Source of the DNA: Bugula neritina
Lineage: Eukaryota > Bryozoa > Gymnolaemata > Cheilostomatida > Bugulidae
NCBI GenBank assembly: GCA_964035545.1
Contig: OZ037768.1
Location: 3,089,501 to 3,153,500 of the forward strand
Direction: 5' to 3'
DNA: 64,000 bases
A program made the position numbers and the translations under genes. The notes beneath the pieces are model-generated. The model was not told where the DNA came from and did no database searches. It saw nothing but the letters and a program-made list of their open reading frames with translations. Shown piece after piece: positions 37,480-51,700 of the stretch. Within the stretch, counting starts at the first letter, position 1. Each line of letters starts with the position of its first letter.

Positions 37480-38440
37480 AATCTCACCCAGCATAGCAAC
37501 TCTAATGATATATCATTGGTGACAAATTACTAAAGGACACTCCATTTACATTTTTATGCATGTAACGCCAGGCATAACTAAATGCAAGATCAAGTGATAT
37601 CAAAGACACAGAATAATGTATCTGCGAAATTAACTTTAAGACACAACTAGTTGACTTCTGCTTTACCAATCTCAAGAAAAGTTTCATTATCTATATTTCA
37701 AAAGGATGTAATATATTCTAAGATTCAATAATGAAAGACGAATCAACTTTTTAAGAAGAACAGTTCATACAATTTTTAAAGGTGATAGATTTAGCGCAGA
37801 TAAAGAAAGGCAAATCTACAGCCTTTTATTGAGTCACACTACATGAAGATTGAACATGGAATCTATTCTGTGCATTACTTCGTAAATATTAAAGTGTTTA
37901 GTATTCGTTTTGGCTCAGTTTCACCATTGAATCTTCGCATCACCAGTGTTCATAGCAGTATGGAGCAAGTTTATATTTCTTTTCACAAACTGGTCAAGCA
38001 ACTCACTAGATAATTATATACAAGCATGTGCACTAAGCCTGTTTACTCTAAGGACAGCATATTACATGATGCAAGAGTCCAGCAGCAGTGAAGAAATATA
38101 TTTGCTTTTATTGGCCGTTAGCCAACCTCCTTTATAGTTTATAGAATATATTATGCACTGAGCAACAAATTGTTACAGAAATAGCATTAGAAGAATTACC
38201 CATATAAATCAGCTATGTTCTATTTCATTGAATAATATATAATGAGTAATATTACATTATGCATGTAACATCAAGCATAACCAAGTGCAATTTAACTTTA
38301 GATCAAAGGCACGGAATAATAGAACTTGTCAAATTAATTTTCAAATATTACAGACTAGTTCCTGTTTTATCATAATATTTTCATTTATCATTAATATGAG
38401 AGTAACAGAAAGTGATAGGTTTAGCACTTTAGCTGAACGG
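37480..38440. repeat. Two diverged copies of an approximately 250-300 base repeat
   Basis: 37555-37800 and 38262-38440 align in order: GCATGTAACxxCAxGCATAAC, then TCAAAGxCACxGAATAAT, then a GTGATAGxTTTAGC block near each right end. Divergence is high, so this is an old duplication or two copies of an interspersed repeat. Confidence 0.5.
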
Positions 38441-40612
38441 GTTCAGCTTATACCTGAGTACTAATGTAGTGCGCTACTTCCGCACTTAAATTTGGAAATA
38501 AGCTATACTAGCATACATAATGCTAGTATAGTCTATTATAGAGCTATTAATTACACCTGGACAAGAATGGCTGCCATGTCTAACAAAAGGTTAGAATTAC
38601 ATTATAGCACACTGAAAAAAAAACTATTATTTAATGTTACAAAACTTTGAAATAGGAAAAATAAAATGTAGTCAATGATATCTTTTAGGCATGAATCAGG
38701 CAAGAATAGATTTTAGCAAGTGTTGCAGCATAAGGTGTCTGCCAAATCCCAAACTAATAGGAAACTTCCGTGAAGTAAAGAATGACATCTTAGTACACAA
38801 GTGAGATGAGATGTTCATAGGCAAGTGACAAAAGGTTAGCATTAAACAGCATTGGCCAGCATCTACCTTATAATGAACAAGCATCTCCATTTGTGTTCTA
38901 AAAATACCATCACCAAAGTTACCGAGTTGATGATTAAAATGACTTTGGATTTGATCGAAGTAAAGGCAAAAAATATGAAACAAAAAATAAAAAAATTAGA
39001 AAAAATGGAAGAGTAGTAGTAGCGTAACGAAATACTTCTGAAATTATCAGAAATGAAAGAGAATATACTAGTATAAAACAGGTATACAGGTGTAGATTTT
39101 ATTACTAGTAAACCACGCAAGTAATTGTTAGTAGCATGTCATCTCTAGTAGTACCAAATGTTATGAAACAATGATTCTGTATCTTTTCAAACTTGCAATA
39201 TCTGAAAACCCAGGGACTGAAAATGGCCAAATAAAAATTTACCTCTTTAGAACTTACAGTGTTTTCAACCTTATTTGATATAATGCCACTCAAATACATT
39301 TATCAAAATAAAGCATATATTGTAATAGTTTTATTTAAATAAAACAGAGCACAGCCAACCATGTATAGTTCTTATGACAATTTATGTGATTTAAACTTGG
39401 CAGAAATTATAACTATTCTATTAACTTAGTTGATCTAGCCAAGTGTTCAAACTTATCAAGATGAGAAGTTCCAAAGCGCTACAAAAACACAGTTTAACTG
39501 CAATATAGGAAAACTATAAAATATTGTTGGGCATGTATTGAACATAATGTTATAGCATTAAAAAACCAAAATGTCAGAGAAGGAAAAGCAACTCCAAATT
39601 ATTTGCTCTCTTTTTAAGTAATGAAAAGTATTTTTATATTTTTAAAGAGCAAAGAATCATTATATAGTAAAATAAACTAGTATATCACATTACTGGGAAG
39701 GTTAGTACAAGGCACAAATGTTATTTCTATTTGGTTAAAATAAAGCTAGTCTTAAACTAATATATTTTAAAGTATATCATTTCAACACTAAAAGTATGGT
39801 AGTGTTTACGATGACATATTGGTAAAGGCACTTGTGCATTCGTTTAAGGGATTACGTTTTATTATTTACCACAGTTTTATGCAGTCAGCAGCCTATTTAA
39901 TTATGCTAGATTCAACACCCAAAAAGAGAAATAATGTTAACCATTTAAGTCATGTAAAGATTTGAATTCATTTTAAAACTTTTCTATAGACGATATACTA
40001 TGAAAAAGTGTATCCACACCAACAGACACCTAACAGCTGGCTTTAGCAATAAAGATAATCAAAATATTGCTGTTCTACAAATCTGAGAAGTGCGGCCTGG
40101 GAAAGGATTAAACTATGCTTATATTCAGTTTGATAATATTTACAAGTTAATCTACTGCTGCTGCCGTAGAAGGCTTTTACAATAATCTTTTGATTAGGCA
40201 CCCTGACTAGTAGATGCGGGAATAAAACTCTTTAGCTCTGAAATATATTAAGTTAATGAAAATGAATACAGAACTAAAATGAATGGTTAGCATATCCATT
40301 ATCTACATTCGTTTATAATATAACAATATTCTTAATTATGGTAAGCTAAAGAAATGTATTTACACAAGTACCACTACCACTAATTTGTCAATGAGTGCAA
40401 AGAACTGAGTCTAGGTAATAAGTATTATCATAACCCTTGTGATATTATAATGCCCTTTAATCAGTAAAATGATGAAGCAAGCTTGCATTAAAGCAAAGCA
40501 TAACAAATTATACAGCAACACAAAAGAGATATTTATTTAAGTTATTAAATTTCAAAGAGAGGAAACAAAAACCTAACAATTAGGTCATACATGTATATAA
40601 TATATTGAATTG

Positions 40613-40784
40613 GTTGCATGTTAAAAATAATTGATTAAATTTACAGTATTTTTGGTTAAGCTACTATGCAAACACCTATATGTAATACGCAGATAGATTG
40701 CATATAGCATATTATATATAGGTGTTTGCACAGTAGCTTAACCAAAAAGATTGTAAATTCAATCAATTATTAATAATTTGCAAC
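40613..40784. mobile_element. MITE-like near-perfect palindrome, about 172 bp
   Basis: Long terminal inverted repeats of about 70 bases start at GTTGCA and end at TGCAAC. The inner arms are the best matched: TTTTGGTTAAGCTACTxTGC and AAACACCTATAT on the left, and their reverse complement on the right. The central loop is about 30 bases. There is no coding capacity. It could be a foldback or miniature inverted-repeat transposable element; target-site duplications were not clear. Confidence 0.55.
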
Positions 40785-42789
40785 TAACAGCCTATATCCA
40801 ACATAGATTAATAGAGGGAGACTGCTACTTAATAATTTCAAGTCTTTTTTGTAAAGCAAGTGTTCAAGACAACACAACTTGGAACAGTCTTCAAAATTAA
40901 TAGCAAGCATTTAGATTTTTGTTCTGTTAAATTTCAATGACCAGATAGGATTTTGTTGTAAATTTACAGTCAACTAATTTCAGTAATATTGGAGAGCTCT
41001 ATCAGTCATGGCAATTAAATTGCATTTCTTTTTTATAGTTTCTAGATGAATATAAATATTCAGTATAGTAAAAACTGACAAAACCAAGTTATTTTCTATT
41101 TTAACTGTTACAAGTTGATGCATGTGTGAATTTGTATAAATAATGCACCTATGAATGTCTATGTAAGTATTAGAGCGATGAGACAAGATTTGTATTAAAT
41201 ACATGCAAGTCAATTCAGAATAACCAATTGTGATACTCCAACACCTACAAATTGCACATTCACCCAAAGATCTAGTTTCTCCACAGCTTGTGATAATCAT
41301 AACATAGCATAGTTGTCAACTAGCTGCAGCGCTATTGAGCCACAAAGCCTTGTTAACAGCATTATATGCATTCACTTTAGACTAAATATAACAAAAACAA
41401 TTACACTTACCATGCCAAAATACAAATGAAAATCATAGGAACAACTATAAAAAGATGAGTTTGATTCACATCTATAAATGAGACTGATGTTGATTATAAA
41501 CTCAAATTAAAATTCAAGTGTAATGAGCATAGCTTTAATTTATAGTGGTATACCACTATTAAAGATAGTACAACTACAAGTTTAACATTATATATAACTA
41601 TAAGCACATGGCTAATCTAGGATTTAGTCTAGTGATAAGACTAATGAGTTAGAAATGACATGCCATGACAAAGTAAATCTGTTTATGGCAAAATAAATGC
41701 ACGATTATTGACAATTGTTATATTTCATTATTTAAAAGCCAAAATAAAGATAAGACTACTATTACTAATAACTTAAACTATGACTATCAGTATCAATAAT
41801 TCATTCAACATGTCTGTTACAGTATTGTGAAAAGAAAGCTAAAACACCACAATCACAATAAGTCAATAATCATAATATAAATCATAATGATAATGTATAA
41901 AAAATCTTTTCTTGTAAATAAGCACAATCAACTGAATTATAATCATAATGATAGTGATATATCATATATCACAGTACGAGTGTGAGCATCACTATCTGAC
42001 AGTGAGTGTGACTATCGAACTCTAAGTCTAAGTAGTAAATAATATATGAGTATCTAACATTTTAACTTCTAAGAGTAAAACTAAAAGTAAGTAATTTACT
42101 TTTACAGTTTTAATTTTAGCGATTGACTGACAGTGAAAGCGACTGTCACACTCAGCCTCACAGTCAGTGTCACTGTGAATCACTGAATGCGATTCTTTTC
42201 AGTACTCATAGTCATACTTTCTTCAGTTACAATTTCTTAAATATTATTTAATAATTATTGAACTGATTAAAATATACCTGATGATTTTATACTCAATTCA
42301 TTAACCACAAGCACTTGCACAAAGTCAAATGAGCATGGTAATGGTGTACTTTCAAATTAAAATTGGTGTACTCCCATCTTTCCTATAAAAGCCCTAAGAT
42401 CTCAAAAATGTAAATAAAGAATTTTAGGTTATGTTTTTCACTTCGTCAATTATTTACCTAAGTTTATTATAACCATCTCATGAAACGCGAAAAGAGGTCA
42501 ACGTATTTTTAAATTGCACGTACAATGCTCAGTACTTATTGTACAATTTTATTTTTGTATGCCATTTTATGTTTTCGCAATTTTTTCCATTTCTAGACAG
42601 GAAATGCAGGGAGTGTAAAGTTGGAAATTTTTGTCAATTGATCATTTTCAATTTTGGTTCTTGGTCAACTTCATTGTTTATACTTCACCATAGCTCTCAG
42701 TTCATAATTAATCGCTATACGTTTGGTAACAGCTTGACATTTTAGGCTTTTTCTAACTGTACGCATATGTTTTGAAGGATGCTTGAAAT

Positions 42790-45700
42790 ATGAGCGTACG
42801 AAAGGAAGCAGACATGTTTGTCAGTAGAGCCTTAGAAAAAATTCTAGCTGATAAAGAAATAAAAAAGCCAGCCTATTCGCAGTTGAAGAAGACATGCCAG
42901 GTTGCTTTGGGTATGTTCGTAGTGATAATTATCTATTGTCGAGATTACTAATAATTCACTAATACTAATAGTAATTCAAATTGTACTTATGATGATCATA
43001 ATATTAATAATAATATTAATCATAATGATAATATTAATCATAATGATTAAATTTAATGATCTCATAAGTGTTCATATTGATATTCATTAATGAATATCAA
43101 AATGACTATCATGAAACAGTCTTTAAAGTTGTACCTGAGCATAGTTAAATTTTGGTAGATTGTTTAAAACCCTAGTTCCTTTTGTTTCAGAGCAAATCAA
43201 AAAGGACCCAGCAAGTGAAAGGTAAGTTTTTAATGCCATTTGTACGACGTTTGTATGGTTTTTCTAAAATTTAAAAGAACTAGCATGCTAGAAAAATATA
43301 AAATAATTTAATTATATATTTTTATAGTTTACTTTAGTGATGCTACAATGTGTAAAATCCAAGTTCAATGTTCATTGTTTTTTTATCAAACTCAAAGCTA
43401 TATTCCAACATTTATAAATATTTTTTTTTGTGTCGTAAAATAAAGTATTAATTGAAAAAACCTTTTACAGAGTATTCAGCAACGGTTTTATTCAATGAAA
43501 ATTATGGAGTTCTGGTTTTTATGGTTTGCAATTGATGTGATATACTTTATGAAATGTATGATTATAGTTCTACAGTTGAAGATACTATGAAATGTTTACA
43601 TATAGTCTAATGTTGTATTATCACAGTTCTACTGGAGATAGTGGAACCTTACCTCAACCAGTTGGAGATGAAGAAAGCGTTAAAGTTGAAAAGTATATTT
43701 TACCCTTTGAGCTCGCTTGCCAGTCGAAACATAGCAGGTTTACCAACACCTCCCTAGACGTCTTGCAGGTAGTTTTTTCATCAAATGCTTAATCAGTTCT
43801 TTTTTTTCGTGTCAAGGAAAGGCTTGGTAATCACTAAATAAGTTAAAAGTCCATTACTAATTCACTGTGTTATGGTAAATAGAAGCTCATAGCCTACGGC
43901 CACCTGGTGGGTAACTCAGAAGATGCGATTCATCCCGGAAAAAGGCTGATAGACAGAGTAGTGGAAACTGTGTGCGCTTGTTTTATTGGTACACAGACTG
44001 ATGAGGGGGTGCAGCTGCAGATTATTAAGGTGTGTTCTGTAGTAGATAGTAACTTGTTTTCTTGGTACCTATGAAAGTGCATTCTGCAATGTTTTATATT
44101 ACTCATGTCTTCCAGTTGTGTAGTTTTATACCGATGTGCCTTTCTCAATAATATCATAGTTAGTCCTGATATTGTACACGTGATAACAGTAGGAGGTGCT
44201 GTAATGATATAGTAGCAATTGCTATATATGTAGTCTGAGGTTGATTGATATCCCAATTTAAGGATGTTGTGATTTGTAAACAAGTAAATGGGGAATTTTA
44301 TAGTGCCTGTTGACGGTGATAACCTCAACCAATGTGGAGATACACGAGGGTACTGTACTGCAAGTTGTCAGAACCTGTTACAATATCTACCTAGCAAGGT
44401 GAGTCGTGATTTGAAACTGCAACTGTCAAACTGGGACAAACACTTGTCGAGCTAAGTCACTTGCTTGACAAGTATTAGCCAAACAATGTTATTTATTCAT
44501 TTTAAAGAATACTCTATACATGTGATAATTTGACCATATAATTAGCTGGATGTGACATCGCTTGAGAGAGTATTGCTATGTGTTATGGGGAAGAAGCAAA
44601 TAATAGTTCTAATAAATACCGGCTACTCTACTGGTGTAATTATGACCCATAGTAAGCAGTTCTTGGTTTCTTGCAATAGCTAGGGAAATGTGAAAAGATT
44701 TGAACATATCTGAATGAACAACTGAGAACTAGTACTAATATTGTGGTAGATGTTGCATTCTGTTTTTCCCTGTAAACTACAAGTAATTTGCCAAGTCTAG
44801 CCTTTCCTGTGACTAGCCAAACTCCCTTGTGTGCTCTTTTTAATGCATCTCACAAGTATGTTATGAAGCTAAAACAGTAATGTACTGGTGTACTATGTTC
44901 AAGTGTGGGACTCTGGTTGTAGCAAGAATCTGATAAACCAGACTACGGCTAAGGGAACTCTCACTCAGATGATAAATGTCATCTTCAGTCGCATGGAGCA
45001 GCAGGCTGTGCAAAGGGCAGCTGCGGCAGCGGCTGAGATGCAGCAGAAAGCAGAACAGGTGAGTGATCACAGGGTATAGCTGTATGATACATTACACAGA
45101 GTATAGCTGTATGATACATTACACAGAGTATAGCTGTATGATACATTACACAGAGTATAGCTGTATGATACATTACACAGAGTATAGCTGTATGATACAT
45201 TACACAGGGTATAGCTGTATGATACAATACACAGGGTATAGCTGTATGATGCAGTACACAGGGTATAGCTGTATGATACATTACACAGGGTATAGCTGTA
45301 TGATGCAGTACACAGGGTATAGCTGTATGATACATTACACAGAGTATAGCTGTATGATACATTACACAAAGTATAGCTGTATGATAACTGTAGTGTCTCT
45401 TCTAGTTTATTATTGCATTCATTGTGGGGTAAACTGTGTTAAATCTATAAAACTTACGGTAGATTAGAATACTTTTGGTAGAGTTGAAGCATTTATTCCA
45501 ATAGATAGTTTAATAACCAGAGCTGCTATAGAAGCATTTTTTTTTCAAACTTTCCTCTAAGGATGACACAAGGCTTTGCTAGAATGTTAAGATGCAGTAA
45601 ACTATACTTCCACTACTTCCAGGTTTTGTCATTCAGTAGTAGCTAGTGACTTGCAGTCTTGTAGCCTGTGTTCTATGTTTATTGTAGCAGAATGAGGAGA

Positions 45701-48700
45701 AGTTGGAGCAGCAATCTGACACCCACTCAGTTGACACTCAGAAGGTAGGCTACATGCTCACTAATGTTACCCTTCTGTTCCCATGTCGTGTGCATCTCAA
45801 CGACTCTAGCACGCTGGCAGACTCAATTATTTTCTGTTGTGTGTTTGGTAGGCATCGGAGGAAGGCAGCAGTACGACAGCTGAGGCGGACGCCAGTTCAC
45901 AGGACATAGACGATGCTGCCGACCCGACTCAGCTGGCAGCTGAAGTTATCAGTGATATAATAGAAAAGGTGGTTCCGTCTGAAGAGGAGACGCAGCATAC
46001 TGGTTCGTATCAAACAGGAGGTTGTAAGCTCAGTGGATTCTCTCTGCTAGCATGTTGACCTCCTGACCTCTGCTAGCATGTTGACCTCCTGACCTCTGCT
46101 AACATGTTGACCTCTTGACTCCGTCTAGCATGTTGACCTCCTGGCCCCTGCTAGCATGTTGACCTCCTGACCCCTGCTAGCATGTTGATCTCTTGACCCC
46201 TGCTAGCATGTTGATCTCTTGACCCCTGCTAGCATGTTGACCTCTTGACCCCTGCATAGGGTTTGGTAATGGTGCAGTGTCTATAGTTCCGCTGCGACTA
46301 TTTCCTGGTTATACAGGATGTAGTAAGTTTCATATCTTCATTATGGACAAGGATTGAAGTTTTCAACTATAATACTATGCATGACACCTCACTGTATAGC
46401 AGCCTGAAAAGTATGCGTCTAACAGACCCTCCTCCCTCAGAAAAACTTGTAGTTGTAAAGAATAACTACAGACATCTGCAGCACCTGTTGTATTGCAGAT
46501 AAAACAAGCACTGATGAAGCTATACCCACAGATACACCTACTCCAGATGGTCCCCATAGTCCTTCCGTTGTAGCTAATGGTATAGAAGGTTTTAGCTCAT
46601 CTCAAACACCTACTGCTAAGCATGTTGGTTAGTTACTTGCCTGCTTGTTATGCATGTAGATAGTGTGTAGTTAGCATGTAGCTGGAGTGTAGTTAGCATG
46701 TAGATAGTGTGTAGCTGGTATGTAGTTAGCATGTAGCTGGTATGTAGATAGTGTGTAGCTGGTATGTAGTTAGCATGTAGATAGTGTGTAGTTAGCATGT
46801 AGATAGTGTGTAGTTAGCATGTAGATAGTGTGTAGTTAGCATGTAGATAGTGTGTAGTTAGCATGTAGATAGTGTGTAGTAAGCATGTACAGCGTGTAGA
46901 TAGTGTGTAGTTCTTAGCAAGCTCTATTGTTGATTTTGCTCATCAGGGGGAGACACGGACAGCCTGCACAGCACCGATAGTCTAACTATGACCTCTTTTA
47001 CCAGTGTCTTACAAATGGATGCCTTCTTAGTGTTTAGAAGTCTTTGCAAACTTAGCATGAAACCATTGAATACAGACGGACCACCAGACCCAAAGTAAGT
47101 GTTACACGTTCCACGCCTCCTACCAGTCTCGTAGTAACGTACACTAGCCTGCATTCATTTACTTTTAACTCTTTTGGTCACATGCAGTTCAACAACCATC
47201 TCCAATCATTCGCTGTTGAGGTTAATTTTAAGCTTTCGAACCAATTTTTTCTAGTTTTAAGTTTTTGTGTACACTTTTAAGTCAAAGTTTTTCTTTTCAT
47301 AAAGAAAATTTATTACAAGGCCATCATTATATTCATCATGCAGGCATAATATTTTAATTTACTTAGCAAAGCTGGTATAAAAAATGTTGTTTGATGAAAT
47401 GTTGTTATATACTTGCATATCTGAAAGTTACCTGCTGTATCTAAATATAGTATATACAGCTTCTGTTTATTATATATTGCCCTTAAGTACTAGATAATAA
47501 ATACTATATACTGTAAATTTGTTATTGGTGATGTAATAAACACTATATGTGCTACATATTGCATTTATATACTATACCTGAATACATTTATATACCATAC
47601 CTGAATACATTTATATACTATACCTGAATACATTTATATACTATACCTGAATACATTTATATACTATACCTGAATACATGGAGGTGTTACACACTTTCTG
47701 CAGGTCACATGAATTACGCTCCAAGATCCTCTCACTGCAACTACTCTTACAGATTCTACAGGTAATTGTCATTAAAATTGGTCCAGCCTAATATTTGTTT
47801 ATGTCCTCACATAGTTTATCTTACTCTATCATTCTTTTCATGTACTCTCAGTAGATCTCATGAATGATTATGATTTTAAATATTAAAATCTATAGTAAAT
47901 TAATGAAAATTATGTAAATTTAAAGAAAAATTCAATCAACTAGTAAAGGCATAGTGAAATTTTATCAAAGGTGTTCGTCACTCACATGGAACTTTGTTGT
48001 ATCAGCGGAGAGCTTGAAGTTTATTGTATAGAGTGTAGTTCACGTAGGAATATATTATATAACTTAGGAAAACTAAAATGTCTAAAAGAGCTATCAATGA
48101 GACACAATTTAACCTTTAATAATATTCTCTAGTACCACTTGCCCTCATATAGCATGAAGTTTATTTGGCTGCTGTATTATATGATTGCCGTGAATAATAT
48201 AACATCTTTCCTTATTACAAACAAAACTTATTGCTATGCTTTTTACTTGAGAGTTTTTAGTTTCCAAGAAACATTAGCTATGTAGTTTTATGAGCCCCAT
48301 TTAACTTGTACTTTTGCCTTCCTACCACATAGGAGTTATCTTTCCTATACTTATATCTTTATATGCAGTAGCATCAGTAAATCTCAAGTTTTTCAATGAC
48401 GTAGAAAGCCCTCCAATCTCGCAGTGGTTTTTTCCATTCAGCTATTTTGATGTTATATTATAGTTTAAGTCGTTGTGAGATGTACTGTCACAAACCATCT
48501 AACATGTTGTAGAACGCAGGACCTGTGTTCAAGTCTAATGAAATGTTCATCAGCGCCATCAAGCAGTATCTCTGTGTCGCTCTCTCCAAGAATGGCGCCT
48601 CGTCTGTGCCAGAAGTCTTTGAGTTGTCTCTGTCAATATTCCTCATTCTCCTGGCCAACTTTAAGCAGCACCTGAAGAGGCAGATTGAGGTTTGTGTAAT

Positions 48701-51700
48701 ATCTATTAGTCTGCAACTAGCAGAGTAATTGTCTTTAGATTGTAAAACTATAATTAATATTCATATTAATTATAGTGATAGTAACTGGTTACTTAAAATT
48801 ATATGATTTATTATTGTTAATATCAGAACCTAATTCAAGTATAGACATACACAAGTACAGACATACACAAGTATAGACATACACAAGTACAGGCACGCAT
48901 AAGTATAGACATATACAGGTATAGACATATACAAGTATAGACATACACAAGTATAGACATACATAAGTATAGACATACACAAGTATAGACATACACAAGT
49001 ACAGACACGCATAAGTATAGACATGTATCAAACTTGTAGGTGTTCTTCAAAGACATATTTCTGTTCATACTGGAGACAGCTAGCAGTTCGTTTGAACACA
49101 AGTGGATGGTGGTACAGGCTCTCACTAAGGTGTGCGCAGATGCTCAGTGTGTGGTGGACATCTACGTCAACTACGACTGTGACCTTGGACTAGCCAATAT
49201 CTTTGAGAGACTCATAACCGACCTTACTAAGATTGCTCAAGGACAGCAGGCGGTAGTGTATGGTAAGTATGTTGTAGTGTATGGTAAGTATGCTGTAGTG
49301 TATGGTAAGTAAACTGTAGTATATGGTAAGTATGCTGTAGTGTATGGTAAGTATGCTGTAGTGTATGGTAAGTGAGCTGTAGTATATGGTAAGTGAGCTG
49401 TAGTGTATGGTAAGTAAACTGTAGTGTATGGTAAGTATGTTGTAGTATATGGTAAGTATGCTGCAGTGTATGGTAAGTATGCTGCAGTGTATGGTAAGTC
49501 AGTGTTCATATTTTTATATCACTGATACTATTTTTGTCATATTTTATGGTAAAATTCCAGAGTTTTTATTTTCTTTTTTAGTATGAATATATGCTAATCT
49601 TCAATTATTTATCAGTTTGTCAAATTTAATTGGTTTTGGTTCTGTTCTTGTTTTTACATATGTTTGATTTTTGTAATATAGTATGTGTGTACATAAACGG
49701 TACTCTACACTAGCTGCAGTATTCAGTGTAAAGCTCCTTATTAGGTTGCCATAACTCTGGTGTTTTCTTGGCTGGATTTAATGGATGTGTAAATAGGGGG
49801 AAATATAATTTCAGGGGCCACTCCGGCACAGGAGCACAACATTCGGTTGAAAGGTCTAGAGTGTATTGTGTCTATACTCAAGTGTATGGTGGAGTGGAGC
49901 AACGACCTCTACGTCAACCCTCACCAGCAGTCTAATCTGGGTAAGTCTTTGCAGTCACTGTGTCAGCATACGTCAGCATCTGTCTGCTTTGTATGTCAGC
50001 TTTGTAGCCTCAGTCCCTGTTTCAACTTCTGGAGTCACTAGAACAGTGCCGTGGTACCTGAATGATTCCATGATTTTGAAATTTTTTCTCAGCCAAACTG
50101 ACACGTCAAGGAGCACTGCCATCTCAAAAACTTCAGAGAGAATTTCGTTCTCGTTTAAATTAATTGTTACAACTAGCTATTAGGTTGAGTTTAACTTACA
50201 TGTTGGTCTAAAGTAGTTGCTACAGTTGGTTAGAAAGTTCTTTTAAGTCATCACTCCGGTCTAACTTGAAAAAGTAATTAGAGTACTATGCCATGTATTG
50301 AGTTGTCAAGGTAGTCTTGATATTGAAGTATTGAGTTGTCAAGGTAGTCTTGATATTGAAGTATTGAGTTGTCAAGGTATTGATAGTACAACATTAGTAG
50401 AATCTATCCAGTATGTAGGTACTTATTTTTCATAAAGATAGAATATTGAGTTTCTTCTAAGGAACTGTATTTATAAGGTCCTTCTGCTTTGTTCTCGTTC
50501 TATAGTTTTATACCATCAAAAGCATTTGAGTGGACCTAAAGTTCTCCAACTGAATATTTTCTTCTTTATTGCTTAGAAAAATATTGCAATGCTAGATAAA
50601 ATAGATGTGATTATTTTATAGGAAATGAAAGAATGCCAGTGTCAGCTGACTTGGATACTGACTCTGGTAAAGGCAGCACCATGGCAAGTTATAACAGCGC
50701 TAACTCACTTAATGAACCCTCGGCAGCCCTGGACAGTCCGGAACAGTTTGAGGAGTTGAAACAGAAGAAAGAGATTATAGTGGCGGGTATTGAACTGTAA
50801 GTATGAGTGACAGTAACTTTGAGTAAGTACTAATAACTGTAAGTATGAGTTTAACTGTGAGTAAGTACTAATAGCTGTGATGGTATATGTATCTAATGGC
50901 ATTAAATATCCCATCACGTCATAAGTATATAAGTAACATTTGTTTTGCCTGCTTCAGTTTCAACAAGAAAGCAAAGAAGGGAATAGCCTTCCTGCAAGAA
51001 CACGGTCTGCTGGGAACTACAGCCGAGGAAATTGCAACTTTCTTTCAGACAGAGGAGCGGCTGGATAAAACCGTAATCGGCGACTTTATGGGCGAGAATG
51101 ACAAGTAGGTGTTGTCACTGTATAGTAACATCTGTATAACAATATTTCTTTATGTTCGCTTTGAACTAGCAACTTTCTGTTGATTATTGCTAGGAATATG
51201 TTTGAATAACATGTTGGCATTCTGAACACTTTCTGTCTGACGTATATCTCTGGGATGACCTTGACACTATATAGAGTGGATGACTCATTACGTTGTCGTC
51301 TGCATGATATCTGTAACCAAATCTCATTAGTTTAAGTCTGAGAGATATATAACCGCCTACAGTAATTATACTAGTATTGAGATGATAGCTGTAGAGATCA
51401 AGCAACGCCAAGGTGTTGATATTACAGGTTCAATAAAGAAGTCATGTACTCGTATGTTGACCTGCTAGACTTTGATGAAATAGCCTTTGTACCAGCCCTT
51501 CGGAAGTTTCTAGAAGGGTTCAGACTTCCTGGTGAAGCTCAGAAAATAGACAGACTGATGGAAAAGTTTGCCGCAAGATATTGTCAGTGTAACATAAGGT
51601 TGGTTTACAGGGTGTTTAGCATGAATCTTGGTGTAGAAAAGTGATATGTTAGTATAAGTAGTGTAATATTATTGAGGTAGATATGAAAGCATGCTAATAT

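Larger units (their letters stand above)
34138..42789. other. 8.6 kb interval between PRRT-like and ARFGEF genes
   Basis: Very AT-rich, with no secure gene. It should contain the divergent promoters of the two flanking genes, neither of which I can place. Contents that stand out are listed separately: weak plus-strand exons (34753-36323), two isolated minus-strand exon-like segments (35559-35641, 38867-38942), a diverged duplication (37480-37800 and 38180-38440) and a MITE-like palindrome (40613-40784). Confidence 0.5.

Noticed and set aside
37946-38137. 63-codon plus-strand ORF
   Set aside because: Hydrophobic, low-information text overlapping the diverged repeat region, without splice or start context.
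45063-45467. Long ORFs on both strands with YSCMIHYTE-like repeats
   Set aside because: A 27-base array keeps all frames open; it lies in ARFGEF intron 6.
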